The notes under the pieces are model-generated. The model was not told where the DNA came from, did no database searches, and saw only the letters and a program-made list of their open reading frames with translations. From Parietaria judaica (Eukaryota > Streptophyta > Magnoliopsida > Rosales > Urticaceae), in NCBI GenBank assembly GCA_954871525.1, contig OX940862.1, positions 12,482,501 to 12,546,500 on the forward strand: DNA of 64,000 nt, given 5' to 3'. A program made the position numbers and the translations under genes. Of this stretch, positions 63,688 through 64,000 are shown one piece after another (position 1 is the first letter of the stretch; the number at the start of each line of letters is the position of its first letter).

Positions 63688-64000
63688 GTATCTGTGTGTT
63701 TTTTCAGAATATACATATATATATATATATAATTTGTGTGTGCGCGCGCGCGCTGAGAAATTATCAAACCTCTAATGCAATTTTGTTTTTGGCTTTTATA
63801 CCCATTAGCTAATACAAGATAGTAACATGATTCAACAGATTTAGAACACAAATGACTAAATTAACCTTTAATGACACTAACATAAAACAATAATTAAAAT
63901 TAGAATACAATTTTTTCAGAATTAATACAATCAAATAGTACCAACTTGCAACAATATATATTTATATATATAATTAAGGGCTGTTATCTTGTCTTCTCAC
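62448..64000 (+). CDS. HCF109: Plastid peptide chain release factor 2 (HCF109/PrfB1 type), 5' part
   Basis: Exons 62448-62598, 62724-62795 and 63368-63588 are in the window (148 codons, ending in phase at AAG/GTCCGG); the rest lies to the right. The first about 55 residues (MEGLFRPLCSSTTLFSTKSR, then Ser-rich) look like a chloroplast transit peptide. After ETTEWAMQ comes the RF2 N-terminal coiled coil: DFYSLRKEVETISERVEET, LQQLEQELAALESKAADTS, FWDDRATAQETLQALTDIKDK. The WxMQDFYxLRK stretch matches Arabidopsis HCF109 (At5g36170) as I recall it. Expected role: terminates translation at UGA (and UAA) codons in plastids and stabilises UGA-containing transcripts. The stop-codon recognition and GGQ parts are outside the window. 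The last 412 bp are intronic, with CA/TA and GC microsatellites. Confidence 0.88.
63657..63752. repeat. CA, TA and CG microsatellites in the release-factor intron
   Basis: Runs of CA then TA (63657-63687), TA again (63714-63731) and TG/CG (63735-63752) lie in the third intron. Confidence 0.85.

Overview
This window is nuclear DNA from a flowering plant, most likely a eudicot. It is AT-rich, its genes are split by many short GT-AG introns, and it holds plant-only genes and several plant transposon types. Exon coordinates below were read by eye from splice sites plus protein similarity. All named genes use standard nuclear splice sites and joined reading frames.

Genes, left to right: (1) a saccharopine dehydrogenase-like protein, minus strand, running off the left edge; (2) a short FAR1-domain protein, minus, whose ATG is formed only by splicing; (3) about 11 kb of AT-rich DNA with no convincing gene, upstream of (4) a complete BABY BOOM (BBM) AP2 transcription factor gene, plus, with nine exons including a 9-nt microexon and a leader with two overlapping uORFs; (5) about 6 kb of AT-rich DNA; (6) an LCAT-like phospholipase A1 (LCAT4 type), minus, 11 exons; (7) ribosomal protein eL38 (RPL38), minus, with telo-box, site II and TATA elements; (8) a transposon-rich stretch, 32.5-49.6 kb; (9) a complete Dicer-like 2 (DCL2) gene, plus, 22 exons, 1391 codons; (10) the start of a plastid peptide chain release factor 2 gene (HCF109/PrfB1 type), plus, running off the right edge.

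The accessory stretch holds a 4.8-kb element with about 390-bp inverted ends and an 8-bp target duplication. Inside it is a 189-bp tandem array with an orientation switch and a membrane-protein-like exon. Right of it lies a second copy of the RPL38 promoter and first intron that has lost the ATG. Downstream of that promoter, on the same strand, are three tandem box C/D snoRNA-like units. Further right are a hAT-like element with a BED zinc-finger remnant (8-bp TSD), and a deleted Copia retrotransposon into which two hAT-like elements are inserted back to back, separated and flanked by the same 8-bp sequence. This nest ends about 1.5 kb upstream of the DCL2 start codon.

The protein genes look like unrelated neighbours. 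The most novel item is the putative snoRNA host locus made from a duplicated ribosomal-protein promoter (40.2-41.3 kb).
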